A DNA stretch of 17,615 bases from an uncultured Saprospiraceae bacterium (GTDB lineage Bacteria; Bacteroidota; Bacteroidia; Chitinophagales; Saprospiraceae). Below, in pieces: positions 8,248 to 15,602 of the stretch. Within the stretch, counting starts at the first letter, position 1. Every line of letters starts with the position of its first letter. The position numbers were made by a program, and so were the translations under genes. The notes beneath the pieces are model-generated. The model had not been told where the DNA came from, made no database searches, and saw only the letters and a list, made by a program, of their open reading frames with translations. The stretch is taken from positions 1 through 17,615 of the forward strand of contig CALFYH010000170.1 in the NCBI GenBank assembly GCA_937952155.1, in the 5' to 3' direction.

Positions 8248-8763
8248 ATGCATACCATGGTTTCACATTGTATAGAGAATCTCTCGGAAATCAAATCATT
8301 TTTATCCAAATTGACAAAAGTGCAATATGTGCATAAATGTGATTCATTGTCGGGTGCTAGTATCGGGCAGCACATCCGCCATATTCTGGAGTTTTACCTT
8401 TGTCTATTGAAGGGTGTACATCATGGTGAGATTAATTATGACAACAGAGATCGCGACATATTGTTAGAGACAGATCCAAATTTTGCAATACTTTGTGTCG
8501 ATGGGTTGTTGAGTAACATCCATATTCTCCCAATCAAAATACCTATACGGCTTGTAGGTAATTATTGCAATGAAGATGCTCAAGAGATTAGCATCCAAAG
8601 TTCTGTGGAGCGAGAATTGGTGTATTGCTTAGAGCATGCCATCCACCATATGGCCCTGATTAAGGTAGCTACCATCGATCAATCCATCATCGAAAAAGTA
8701 GGAGCAAACTTTGGCGTCGCGCCGTCCACCATCAGAAATAGGAGTGAATCATGTGCACGGTAA
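8248..8763 (+). CDS. DinB-fold family protein
   Basis: A 171-residue protein with the DinB/YfiT four-helix-bundle pattern: a conserved SIGQHIRHILEFY segment (38-50) and ELVYCLEHAIHHMALIK (123-139), giving candidate metal ligands H42 or H45, H130 and H134. DinB-fold proteins are mostly metal-dependent enzymes acting with low-molecular-weight thiols, but many have no known reaction. It is only distantly similar to the YfiT-like protein at 3811-4344. It is the first gene of a four-gene plus-strand cassette, and its last 13 bases overlap the start of the NRDE gene, so the two are probably translated in a coupled way. A second in-frame ATG four codons in (8257) could also be the start. Confidence 0.85.
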   Translation: MHTMVSHCIENLSEIKSFLSKLTKVQYVHKCDSLSGASIGQHIRHILEFYLCLLKGVHHGEINYDNRDRDILLETDPNFAILCVDGLLSNIHILPIKIPIRLVGNYCNEDAQEISIQSSVERELVYCLEHAIHHMALIKVATIDQSIIEKVGANFGVAPSTIRNRSESCAR

Positions 8764-9482
8764 GCTATATGCCCACCAAGTCAGGCTTCATCCTCACCTC
8801 GAGTAGAGATGAATCGAAGTTCAGAAAGACACTTCCGCCTGCGACCTATCATCTACATGGTCAAGACCTTGTATTTCCTAAAGATACCTTAGCTGGTGGT
8901 ACTTGGATAGCTGCATCTGAGCGTGGTCAGATTGCTTGCTTACTGAATGGCGCTTATGAAACATTTACACATAAGGATACCTACATCATAAGTCGTGGGC
9001 AGGTATTACTGGATTATTTTAATTATCAAAATGCAAGTAATTTTATAAAAAAACTGGATTGCTCCCAAATTGCACCATTTACACTATTGATGTTTGACTC
9101 ATCTAATGTGCTGACTATCCATCAATTGCGCTGGGATGGCGAACAGAAACTTATTAAAAATATCGATCCAAATACCCCAAAGTTGTGGGCATCCGCTACT
9201 CTCTATGACAAAACGCAGAGAGAAAATCGAAAGTCATGGTTTGAGCAGTGGATTAAGGAAAAATCAATCATTGACGGTGACTATTTACGTGCTTTTCACA
9301 CTAGCAAACATACCGATGATGTGCAAAATGACATCGTCATGCAACGAGATAATGGCCTGCAAACGGTCAGCGTAACGCAAGTACAATACCATGCTGGACA
9401 ATTGGACATGCAATATCACGACTTGATCAGTGGCGAAGATTCATTTATAAATATTCCATTATGCAGACAGGTTTTGTCATAG
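8751..9482 (+). CDS. NRDE family protein (TANGO2-like)
   Basis: A 243-residue member of the NRDE/TANGO2 family. It begins MCTVSY, with the conserved Cys2 that becomes the N-terminal nucleophile candidate after Met removal, followed by the signature region ILTSSRDES (14-22), here SRDE instead of the name-giving NRDE. Further family landmarks are the AGGTWIAASERGQIACLLNG block (~48-67) and DYLRAFHTSKH near residue 180. The family has an Ntn-hydrolase-like layout; human TANGO2 has been linked to lipid and heme handling, but the bacterial reaction is unknown. The start is fixed by the family N-terminus, so the 13-base overlap with the preceding gene is real. Its 3' end overlaps the next gene by 22 bases. 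Confidence 0.92.
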   Translation: MCTVSYMPTKSGFILTSSRDESKFRKTLPPATYHLHGQDLVFPKDTLAGGTWIAASERGQIACLLNGAYETFTHKDTYIISRGQVLLDYFNYQNASNFIKKLDCSQIAPFTLLMFDSSNVLTIHQLRWDGEQKLIKNIDPNTPKLWASATLYDKTQRENRKSWFEQWIKEKSIIDGDYLRAFHTSKHTDDVQNDIVMQRDNGLQTVSVTQVQYHAGQLDMQYHDLISGEDSFINIPLCRQVLS

Positions 9483-10117
9483 CGCTGGCGTGGCCAGAGA
9501 CATATTGCAAGCAAGCGGGAGCTTGGTATGATGGCATATTGAGGCTAGTAGGTATCAATCAGAATAATTACTATAAAATCGGTCATGCTGCCATTGTATT
9601 AGTGGATGCTTCGCAAGGTTCGTGTCATTATTTTGATTTTGGAAGATATCATGCGCCTGCTGGATATGGCCGCGTGAGAGATGTGTGGTCGGATCATGAT
9701 TTGGCTGTCCATACTAAGGCTCAGATTTCTCAAGGAAAAATCACCAACTTGGATGCTATTCTAATTGAATTGCTCTCCAATCCATCGTGCCACGGGACTG
9801 GTCGGATCTATGCCTCCGTCGTACGCTGTGATGTGCAGAAAATATATGAAAGTGCCAAGGCTCTCCAGCAAAAGATATTTATTCCCTATGGTCCATTCGT
9901 GCAGGATGGTACAAATTGCAGTCGCTTTGTGCATACCCTGGTGCAAAAATGCGAACTCTCTTATCTGCAAAGCTGGGCTGTGCGACTTCCATGGCTCGTA
10001 AGTCCGTCGCCGATAGGCATCGTCAAAGGTTTGGGCAATGTGTACATCAGGGATAAAAAGGTAGTAATCCAGCCAAAATCAACAGAACAATATGAATTGG
10101 AATATATCAACGTCTAA
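9461..10117 (+). CDS. Uncharacterised protein with a permuted papain-like His...Asn-Cys pattern
   Basis: A 218-residue soluble protein without signal peptide or membrane segments. It starts MQTGFVIALAWPETYCKQAG and contains YYKIGHAAIVLVD (37-49), YFDFGRYHAP (57-66) and DGTNCSRFVHTLV (149-161). A histidine at a strand start (H42), a following D-F-G strand and an Asn-Cys at a helix start (C153) resemble the order of catalytic residues in circularly permuted NlpC/P60-papain-fold families (LRAT, YiiX, DUF4105). I infer a cysteine amidase, peptidase or acyltransferase; this is not proven. It resembles a conserved Bacteroidota domain of unknown function (possibly the one labelled DUF6695, a recollection I cannot verify). 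It overlaps the NRDE gene by 22 bases and is followed at once by a small gene, so it is part of the same operon. Confidence 0.8.
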   Translation: MQTGFVIALAWPETYCKQAGAWYDGILRLVGINQNNYYKIGHAAIVLVDASQGSCHYFDFGRYHAPAGYGRVRDVWSDHDLAVHTKAQISQGKITNLDAILIELLSNPSCHGTGRIYASVVRCDVQKIYESAKALQQKIFIPYGPFVQDGTNCSRFVHTLVQKCELSYLQSWAVRLPWLVSPSPIGIVKGLGNVYIRDKKVVIQPKSTEQYELEYINV

Positions 10118-10136
10118 TACCTTGCCAAGGCCAGTA

Positions 10137-10406
10137 ATGCCAGACAATATTCCTACTACTAGCCAATGGCTGGCTGGTGAGGGAGCAGGATCATGGTTTT
10201 ATATTTCGCCCCTTAGCGGGAATGATTGGCATATTATCAGATATAGCGACATTGGGATCGTAGAATGCGAAGGTGATTTTGAGATGTTGGAAGGTAAATC
10301 ATTTGATGAGCAAGCTGCATTTTCCATGACGTATCCAAGTCATTGTGCAGTGGTATCTATCGTACAAAATGATGAGGTCATTACGTTGCAGTGTAAAATC
10401 AATTGA
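10137..10406 (+). CDS. Small conserved-looking protein of unknown function (SQWLAGEGAGSWF)
   Basis: An 89-residue acidic protein I cannot assign to a named function. It contains SQWLAGEGAGSWFYI near its start, then IIRYSDIGIVECEGDFEM and a C-terminal beta-rich part with YPSHCAVVSIVQ. I believe similar small proteins are common in Bacteroidota, but cannot verify it here. ATG 10137 was chosen because AAGG lies six bases upstream and the motif begins soon after. The frame is also open from ATG 10092, which would add 15 residues and overlap the preceding gene by 26 bases, in keeping with the two overlapping junctions upstream; this alternative cannot be excluded. It is the last gene of the cassette and converges with msrA. 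Confidence 0.75.
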   Translation: MPDNIPTTSQWLAGEGAGSWFYISPLSGNDWHIIRYSDIGIVECEGDFEMLEGKSFDEQAAFSMTYPSHCAVVSIVQNDEVITLQCKIN

Positions 10407-10433
10407 AGAATTTCTTGAAGAAAATTGTCAATT
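10401..10433. terminator. Possible convergent hairpin terminator
   Basis: AATTGA (10401-10406) pairs with TCAATT (10428-10433), with a weaker inner stem 10409-10414/10420-10426. It spans the stop codons of the small gene (+) and msrA (-). The stem is AT-rich and U-tracts are short, so this is weak. Confidence 0.3.
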
Positions 10434-11069
10434 CTTTACCAAATCCTTGACTTTAGCCAAAGTTCTTTCTTTTCTAGGTATGCTTTCGGCACGAACGTAT
10501 GGTTGATTGGGATTGCGTCTGACAAAATCTTGGTGATAATCTTCTGCTTGATAAAACTTATCAAATTTTACAACTTGGGTGGCTATTGGTTTATTATATT
10601 CTGCAGACAATTCTCGAATTTTCTCTTCTATTATTACTTTTTCTTCCTCAATATTATAAAATGCAATTGTTCTATATTGAGCACCTCGATCAGGCCCTTG
10701 TCCGTTCACTATTGTAGGATCGATAGATGCAAAAAATACCCTAACCAAGTCTTGATATGAAACTTCTGCCGGATCATAGTAAACCTGAAACGCCTCTGCA
10801 TGAGAAGTCTCACCATTCCCGACTTTTTCGTAAGTAGGATTGCTTTCTGTTCCTCCCGAATATCCCGAAACTACTTCATGAACACCTTTAATGCTTTCAA
10901 AAATAGTCTCCGTGCACCAAAAACATCCACCTGCAAAGGTCGCAACAGCTTTATCTTTTAAATCAACTTGAACTTTTCCTATTGAATTTGTATCCATTGT
11001 TTTTGATTTTGTTTGTGCACATGAAAATATACCCACAAATATTATAAAAAATACAAATAAAGCTTTCAT
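10428..11069 (-). CDS. msrA: Peptide methionine sulfoxide reductase A, lipoprotein form
   Basis: A 213-residue protein reducing the S-epimer of methionine sulfoxide in proteins. The catalytic motif GCFWC holds the active cysteine C49; EVVSGYSGG, ETSHAEAFQVYYDP (87-100), GPDRGAQYRT and AEDYHQDF are further family landmarks. It starts with a lipoprotein signal peptide ending GIFSC (C17), so it is exported and lipid-anchored in the envelope. The residues after the cysteine (AQTKSK) lack the acidic surface-export signal, so it probably faces the periplasm. No MsrB domain is fused. The start is five bases after the DUF547 gene stop, which suggests one transcript. Confidence 0.96.
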   Translation of the reverse strand: MKALFVFFIIFVGIFSCAQTKSKTMDTNSIGKVQVDLKDKAVATFAGGCFWCTETIFESIKGVHEVVSGYSGGTESNPTYEKVGNGETSHAEAFQVYYDPAEVSYQDLVRVFFASIDPTIVNGQGPDRGAQYRTIAFYNIEEEKVIIEEKIRELSAEYNKPIATQVVKFDKFYQAEDYHQDFVRRNPNQPYVRAESIPRKERTLAKVKDLVKN

Positions 11070-11074
11070 ATTGT

Positions 11075-11776
11075 CTATTTTTTAATGTTTAAAGCCCAAT
11101 CGTAGGGCAAATATTCAATTTTTGTTTTACTATTTACTTTGGCAATAGAATATTTATTAATAAAATTCACAATATTACCAAAATCACTTTTATACCAATC
11201 CATTATTTTTGAAATTTTTGCTGTGGTTGGACTTATTTGTTGATACAATTTATTGGTAAAAAAGTTTTTGGTTTGTGTTTCTAATTGCTCATCAAGCGTC
11301 TTTGGTAAGTATGCCTTGTTCAATAGAGGTGGACATGAAATAGCGCCACAATTTAAGGCAAAATGAATCCGTGCATCCTTAAATTGCTTTCTTATTATAT
11401 CATTTTCAATATTGTTTAATGAATACTTTTTGCCATTGACGGTTATACGCTTTACATCCCAAGTCTTACCTTTGTCAAGATCTTGAATGCTTGAGATAGG
11501 AAAATTATCTACTATCAGTTGTATTGTATATGCATTGTATGTATTTATCCAAAAAGCCAAACGTTCATTTTTTGTCCACAAATCCACTTTCGTTTGAGCC
11601 GAAAATTGTTGGGCTATTTGTTGTAAAGTCTTCTTTTCTGCTTTTATGGCGTTATAGTCCACATACCCAGATGCAGACACATGTTTTTTAAGAAACTTAT
11701 CCCAAGAAGTATAATCGGGTTGAGCGAAAAGAATTACTGGAAACAACAGAAGAAAAATAAAATTCAACTTTCTCAT
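11075..11776 (-). CDS. Secreted DUF547 protein
   Basis: A 233-residue protein with a signal peptide (MRKLNFIFLLLFPVILFA|QPD), hence periplasmic or exported. It covers the DUF547 domain almost entirely: AFWINTYNAYTIQLI, the strongly conserved IHFALNCGAISCPPL, and the end LPYDWALN. The conserved His and Cys residues suggest a catalytic or metal role, as proposed for this papain-like-fold family, but no reaction is established. ATG 11776 was chosen; an upstream in-frame TTG at 11782 adds only two residues. It lies 64 bases after clpX and five bases before msrA on the same strand, so it probably forms an operon with msrA and may be read through from clpX, since no convincing terminator lies between. 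Confidence 0.92.
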   Translation of the reverse strand: MRKLNFIFLLLFPVILFAQPDYTSWDKFLKKHVSASGYVDYNAIKAEKKTLQQIAQQFSAQTKVDLWTKNERLAFWINTYNAYTIQLIVDNFPISSIQDLDKGKTWDVKRITVNGKKYSLNNIENDIIRKQFKDARIHFALNCGAISCPPLLNKAYLPKTLDEQLETQTKNFFTNKLYQQISPTTAKISKIMDWYKSDFGNIVNFINKYSIAKVNSKTKIEYLPYDWALNIKK

Positions 11777-11840
11777 AAACAATCATTTATTGTGAAAACA
11801 GGTTTTCAGCTCAAAATGTTATCAATGCTCGAGAAAAAAC

Positions 11841-13085
11841 TTATGCCGCAATCAATTTCTTTATGGCATTTTTATTGAGCTTATCTTCGACATACAATTT
11901 GTCCACCACAAACTCTTTTACATCCTTGTGTGATGGAAGTTCGTACATCGCATCAGTCAAAATAGCTTCGCATAATGACCGCAATCCTCTGGCTCCAAGC
12001 TTGTACTCCATTGCTTTATCAGCAATTAAATTGATAGACTCATCATCAAATACCAATTTAATACCCTCTAATTCAAACAATTTAGAATATTGCTTTAACA
12101 AAGCATTTTTAGGTTCAGTAAGAATAGATATTAAGGTTTGTTTATCTAACGGCTCAAGATAAGTAAGCACAGGCATACGGCCAATGAGTTCTGGGATGAG
12201 GCCATAATTTTTCAAATCTTGATGGGTAATATATTGCAACATATTATCACGATCAATATTTTCCTTTTGATCACCATTATATCCAATTACTTGGGTATTC
12301 AATCTCCTGGAAATCACACGTTCGATTCCTGCAAAAGCGCCCCCACAAATAAATAAAATATTTGATGTATCTATTTTAATCATTTTTTGCTCTGGATGTT
12401 TTCTTCCACCATATGGAGGCACATTTACCTCTGTACCTTCGAGCATTTTCAAAAGTGCTTGTTGCACGCCTTCACCTGATACATCTCTAGTTATAGAAGG
12501 ATTGTCACTTTTACGAGCAATTTTATCTATTTCATCGATATAGACAATTCCTCTTTGGGCGGCTTCCACATTAAAATCACAGGCATGAAGCAGCCTACTC
12601 AACATACTCTCGACATCTTCGCCTACATAACCAGCTTCTGTAAATACTGTCGCATCAACGATTGCAAACGGTACTTCCAAAAATTTAGCAATAGTTTTGG
12701 CAAGCAAAGTTTTTCCAGTACCTGTCTCTCCCACCAATATGATATTTGACTTCTCGATTTCAACTTCACCAGGCTTATTATTCATCAGCCTCTTGTAATG
12801 ATTATATACCGCAACAGAAAGAAACTTTTTTGCATCTATTTGCCCAATCACATATTGGTCCAAAAAAGTTTTAATCTGAACAGGCGTAATATTTGAAGGC
12901 AGACCAACAAAATTATCCTTACTTGATTTCTTTTTCCCAGTTTTCAATTCATCTGAGATAATATCATGTGCTTGTTCCACACATGCTTCGCAGATATGTC
13001 CATCTATGCCTGCAATCAGCATCATAGCATCCCGCTTATCCTTACCACAAAATGAACACTTTATATTTTCTTTATACTTTGACAT
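11841..13085 (-). CDS. clpX: ATP-dependent Clp protease ATP-binding subunit ClpX
   Basis: A 414-residue AAA+ unfoldase that feeds substrates to ClpP. It has the N-terminal zinc-binding domain (C10, C13, C32, C35), Walker A GETGTGKT (119-126), pore loop GYVG (152-155), Walker B IVYIDEID (180-187), the RKH loop (228-230) and the sensor-2 motif GARGLR (364-369). The ClpP-docking loop reads IGY (267-269) where most ClpX have IGF. Length and domain order are normal. It follows clpP by 21 bases in the order tig-clpP-clpX. Confidence 0.98.
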   Translation of the reverse strand: MSKYKENIKCSFCGKDKRDAMMLIAGIDGHICEACVEQAHDIISDELKTGKKKSSKDNFVGLPSNITPVQIKTFLDQYVIGQIDAKKFLSVAVYNHYKRLMNNKPGEVEIEKSNIILVGETGTGKTLLAKTIAKFLEVPFAIVDATVFTEAGYVGEDVESMLSRLLHACDFNVEAAQRGIVYIDEIDKIARKSDNPSITRDVSGEGVQQALLKMLEGTEVNVPPYGGRKHPEQKMIKIDTSNILFICGGAFAGIERVISRRLNTQVIGYNGDQKENIDRDNMLQYITHQDLKNYGLIPELIGRMPVLTYLEPLDKQTLISILTEPKNALLKQYSKLFELEGIKLVFDDESINLIADKAMEYKLGARGLRSLCEAILTDAMYELPSHKDVKEFVVDKLYVEDKLNKNAIKKLIAA

Positions 13086-13106
13086 CAGAAATTTATTTAA
13101 GATAGA

Positions 13107-13805
13107 TTAGGCTTTCTTAGTTTGTGATTTACGATCTAAAACCTCATCCACAAGACCATAATCCTTGGCTTCTTGGGCTGTCATCCAATTATCTCTATCA
13201 GAATCTTTCTCTATCTCTTCAAAAGTTTTACCAGTGTGCTGAGCCATGATATCATATAACTCATTGCGCAATTGTTTTATGAGTTTGTAGGAAATTTCCA
13301 TATCTGTAAATTGTCCTTGCATGCCACCAGATGGCTGATGAATCATAACCCTTGAATGTGGAAGACAAGTGCGTTTTCCTGTTTTTCCTGCACAAAGCAA
13401 AACTGCTCCCATGGATGCTGCAAGCCCAGTACAGATAGTAGCTACATCAGGAGAAACATACTGCATCGTATCATAAATGCCCATTCCAGCAATCACCGAT
13501 CCTCCAGGACTATTTATAAACATTTGAATATCTCTTTTCGGATCTGTTGATTCCAAAAAAAGCAATTGTGCTTGAATTACATTTGCCACATAATCATTAA
13601 CTGGTACACCCATGAAGATAATACGATCCATCATCAGTCGGGAAAATACATCCATTCCAACGATATTCATTTGACGCTCTTCAATAACTTGAGGGGTAAA
13701 TCCAGTAATATTAGGGATAGCTTGCTCCATGTATTTGTCCAAATGCATGCTACTCATGCCTAAATGTCCAACAGCAAACTTTTTAAATTCATCGTTTGAG
13801 TACAT
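13107..13805 (-). CDS. clpP: ATP-dependent Clp protease proteolytic subunit ClpP
   Basis: A 232-residue serine peptidase of the ClpP family. The catalytic triad is visible: S131 in GLAASMGAV, H156 in VMIHQPSGG and D205 in SDRDNWMTA, with the same His-Asp spacing (49) as in E. coli ClpP. NSPGGSVIAGMGIYDTM (98-114) is the oxyanion/substrate-binding strand. The N-terminus is about 30 residues longer than the mature E. coli enzyme and may be processed, as is usual for ClpP. The gene lies between tig (75 bases upstream) and clpX (21 bases downstream). Confidence 0.98.
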   Translation of the reverse strand: MYSNDEFKKFAVGHLGMSSMHLDKYMEQAIPNITGFTPQVIEERQMNIVGMDVFSRLMMDRIIFMGVPVNDYVANVIQAQLLFLESTDPKRDIQMFINSPGGSVIAGMGIYDTMQYVSPDVATICTGLAASMGAVLLCAGKTGKRTCLPHSRVMIHQPSGGMQGQFTDMEISYKLIKQLRNELYDIMAQHTGKTFEEIEKDSDRDNWMTAQEAKDYGLVDEVLDRKSQTKKA

Positions 13806-13880
13806 CTATTAAAATTTTTGTTTATGGTTTATAAATCAATTTAGACAATTATTTCTAAATCTGTATTATAACAACCCAAA

Positions 13881-15254
13881 TCAAAAATTGTTAATTTTTG
13901 CGTTCAGCTCTTTTACTTTTTCTGTAAATTCATCCAAACTGATGTCTATTTTGTTTTTATTGATGGTTTCTCCAATTTGTAAAAATATCTTATCAGCTAA
14001 AATTTCCTCATACGCTTTATTAACCTGCTCCTTGTCTTTCATCAATCGATCAACAGTCTGCGAAATCAAAGAATAGTCCATATTTCCATAATTTCTGAAA
14101 TATGACATAACAGAATTTAAAAAATGCTTTTTCAAATCTTCTTCTACAACTTCAATACTATATTGCTTAGCGAGATGCGATTTAATAAGGGACCATCTCA
14201 AATTTTTTGCAAAAGCGTCAAACTCATCATTTAGCACATCTTCCGAGACATTTTCATTTGTTTCCTTAAGGTAACGCTTTAAAAAATGTTCAGGCAAATC
14301 CACTTTATTTTTATCAAGAAGTGCATCCATTATCTCTCGATACATAAATTGCAGCGCCTGATTATCATAATATGACTTTATATCTTTAGTGATCAAAGCT
14401 TTTGCTGATGCTTCGTCAACTACGGATTCGTCGCCATAAGATTGAAAAAATGTTTCATTCATTTCAGCAAGTTCAATCCTAGATACCTCAGTGATTTTTG
14501 CAGAAAACATATTACCGACTACAACATCTTCGGGCTTTTTTAACAAATATTTGTCAATATGCGCAGCGTCTTTGTCCTCCAACTTAAAAATATCAAAATT
14601 GATAATATCGCCCAATTTTTTGGTTAGAATTTCCTTCTTTACATCTTGGTCATGGATAATATCAACTAAAATAGTAAAGCTGGTTTTCCAGCCATCTACT
14701 TTTATTGAATTTCCCTCCAATTCTTCAGCTTCAAGTTTGAGCATATCCATGTTTTGAATGTCATCAGATACTTCCACTCGTTTGCCCATTCTTCGCCTCA
14801 TTGCAATAAATTCTTCTTCTACCGTATCATTAGGCACAGAAACGTCAAAGAAATCATATTTATCAGAAGCAGAAACACCATTTACATTCAACTTAGGTGC
14901 TAAACCCAAATCAAAACTAAATTTATATTCTTGTAGATTATTCACATCAAGGTTGAAAACAAAATTTTCATCTCTGTTAGGAAGTGGCTGTCCGAGATAA
15001 TTTATTTTATTTTCATCAAGATACCCAAACAGTTTCTCCTGAAGGCTATCATTAATTATATCTGAAAGAATTGATTTGCCATACATTTTTTTAATCACAG
15101 ATACAGGCGTCATGCCCTTTCTAAATCCTTTAATCTGGGACTGATTTTTGTGTTTTTTAATTTCACTTTCGAATTTAACACTATAATCTGAAGGTTCTAA
15201 AGTAAGCTCAATGGTAATATTTAAAGCATCCGCATCTTTTCTTACAACTTGCAT
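13881..15254 (-). CDS. tig: Trigger factor
   Basis: A 457-residue ribosome-associated chaperone. The N-terminal ribosome-binding domain carries the signature GFRKGMTP (43-50), equivalent to E. coli GFRKGKVP, which docks on ribosomal protein L23. The middle region (~150-245), where other species have the FKBP-type prolyl isomerase domain, is strongly diverged, as I believe is common in Bacteroidota; isomerase activity cannot be claimed. The C-terminal part is long, charged and helical, as expected for the chaperone arms. It is the first gene of tig-clpP-clpX, the classical order in many bacteria. A candidate promoter lies at 15335-15365. Confidence 0.94.
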   Translation of the reverse strand: MQVVRKDADALNITIELTLEPSDYSVKFESEIKKHKNQSQIKGFRKGMTPVSVIKKMYGKSILSDIINDSLQEKLFGYLDENKINYLGQPLPNRDENFVFNLDVNNLQEYKFSFDLGLAPKLNVNGVSASDKYDFFDVSVPNDTVEEEFIAMRRRMGKRVEVSDDIQNMDMLKLEAEELEGNSIKVDGWKTSFTILVDIIHDQDVKKEILTKKLGDIINFDIFKLEDKDAAHIDKYLLKKPEDVVVGNMFSAKITEVSRIELAEMNETFFQSYGDESVVDEASAKALITKDIKSYYDNQALQFMYREIMDALLDKNKVDLPEHFLKRYLKETNENVSEDVLNDEFDAFAKNLRWSLIKSHLAKQYSIEVVEEDLKKHFLNSVMSYFRNYGNMDYSLISQTVDRLMKDKEQVNKAYEEILADKIFLQIGETINKNKIDISLDEFTEKVKELNAKINNF

Positions 15255-15334
15255 AGAAAATTATATAAAGGTTAAGTATAATAAATGAAACATTCCGAAG
15301 AATAATCTTAAAATTCCAGTAATTTGATTTAAAA

Positions 15335-15365
15335 TCAAGATATTGTAGTCAATAAAAAGTTCAAA
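15335..15365 (-). promoter_or_regulatory. Possible promoter of tig-clpP-clpX
   Basis: The minus strand reads TTTG (15362-15365), 19 bases, then TATCTTGA (15335-15342), which departs from TAnnTTTG in its last two bases. It lies just downstream of the tRNA gene. Confidence 0.35.
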
Positions 15366-15372
15366 AAGAATG

Positions 15373-15454
15373 TGCGGGTGGAGGGACTCGAACCCCCAAG
15401 CCTCGCAGCACCAGATCCTAAGTCTGGCGTGTCTACCAATTTCACCACACCCGC
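15373..15454 (-). tRNA. tRNA-Leu (anticodon UAG)
   Basis: The 82-base minus-strand sequence folds as a cloverleaf with acceptor stem GCGGGTG/CACCCGC, D-arm with TTGGTAGAC, anticodon stem CCAGA/TCTGG around loop CTTAGGA (anticodon TAG, reading CUA/CUN leucine codons), a class II variable arm and T-arm GGGGGTTCGAGTCCCTC. The discriminator base is A, and CCA is not encoded. Confidence 0.97.
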
Positions 15455-15483
15455 ATTTAAACAACTTTTCTGTAAAAGTGGTG

Positions 15484-15491
15484 CAAAGATA
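15484..15491 (-). promoter_or_regulatory. -7 box of the tRNA-Leu gene
   Basis: TATCTTTG on the minus strand fits TAnnTTTG. Transcription would start near 15477, about 22 bases before the tRNA. A -33 TTG was not found at the usual distance. Confidence 0.6.
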
Positions 15492-15550
15492 CTATAATAT
15501 TACAAACATGAAAATAAAATTATAAATAATTCTCAAAAAGATTTAAAATA

Positions 15551-15580
15551 AAAAGGGACTGGTTTTAGCCAGTCCCTCTT
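15551..15580 (-). terminator. Intrinsic terminator of the OmpA-family gene
   Basis: GGGACTGG (15555-15562) pairs perfectly with CCAGTCCC (15569-15576), extended by A-T pairs, with a six-base loop. On the minus strand the stem is followed by TTTTTATTTT. It lies 22 bases past the stop codon. Confidence 0.9.
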
Positions 15581-15602
15581 ATATTAAATTCCTATGATAA
15601 TT

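Noticed and set aside
3811..8763. The two DinB-fold proteins as a recent duplication
   Set aside because: They share only the histidine pattern; lengths and sequences differ too much, and they are on opposite strands 4 kb apart.
10425..10760. Plus-strand reading frame of 111 codons opposite msrA
   Set aside because: It is a hydrophobic antisense shadow of a clear MsrA gene, with no family features.
11792..11807. Short inverted repeat TGAAAAC-AG-GTTTTCA between clpX and the DUF547 gene
   Set aside because: The stem is short and AT-rich with a tight loop and no U-tract on the minus strand, so it is not a convincing terminator.
15261..15464. A 67-codon minus-strand reading frame over the tRNA region (CGEIGRHARLRIWC...)
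   Set aside because: It is the translation of the tRNA-Leu gene, a well-known false protein pattern in annotations.
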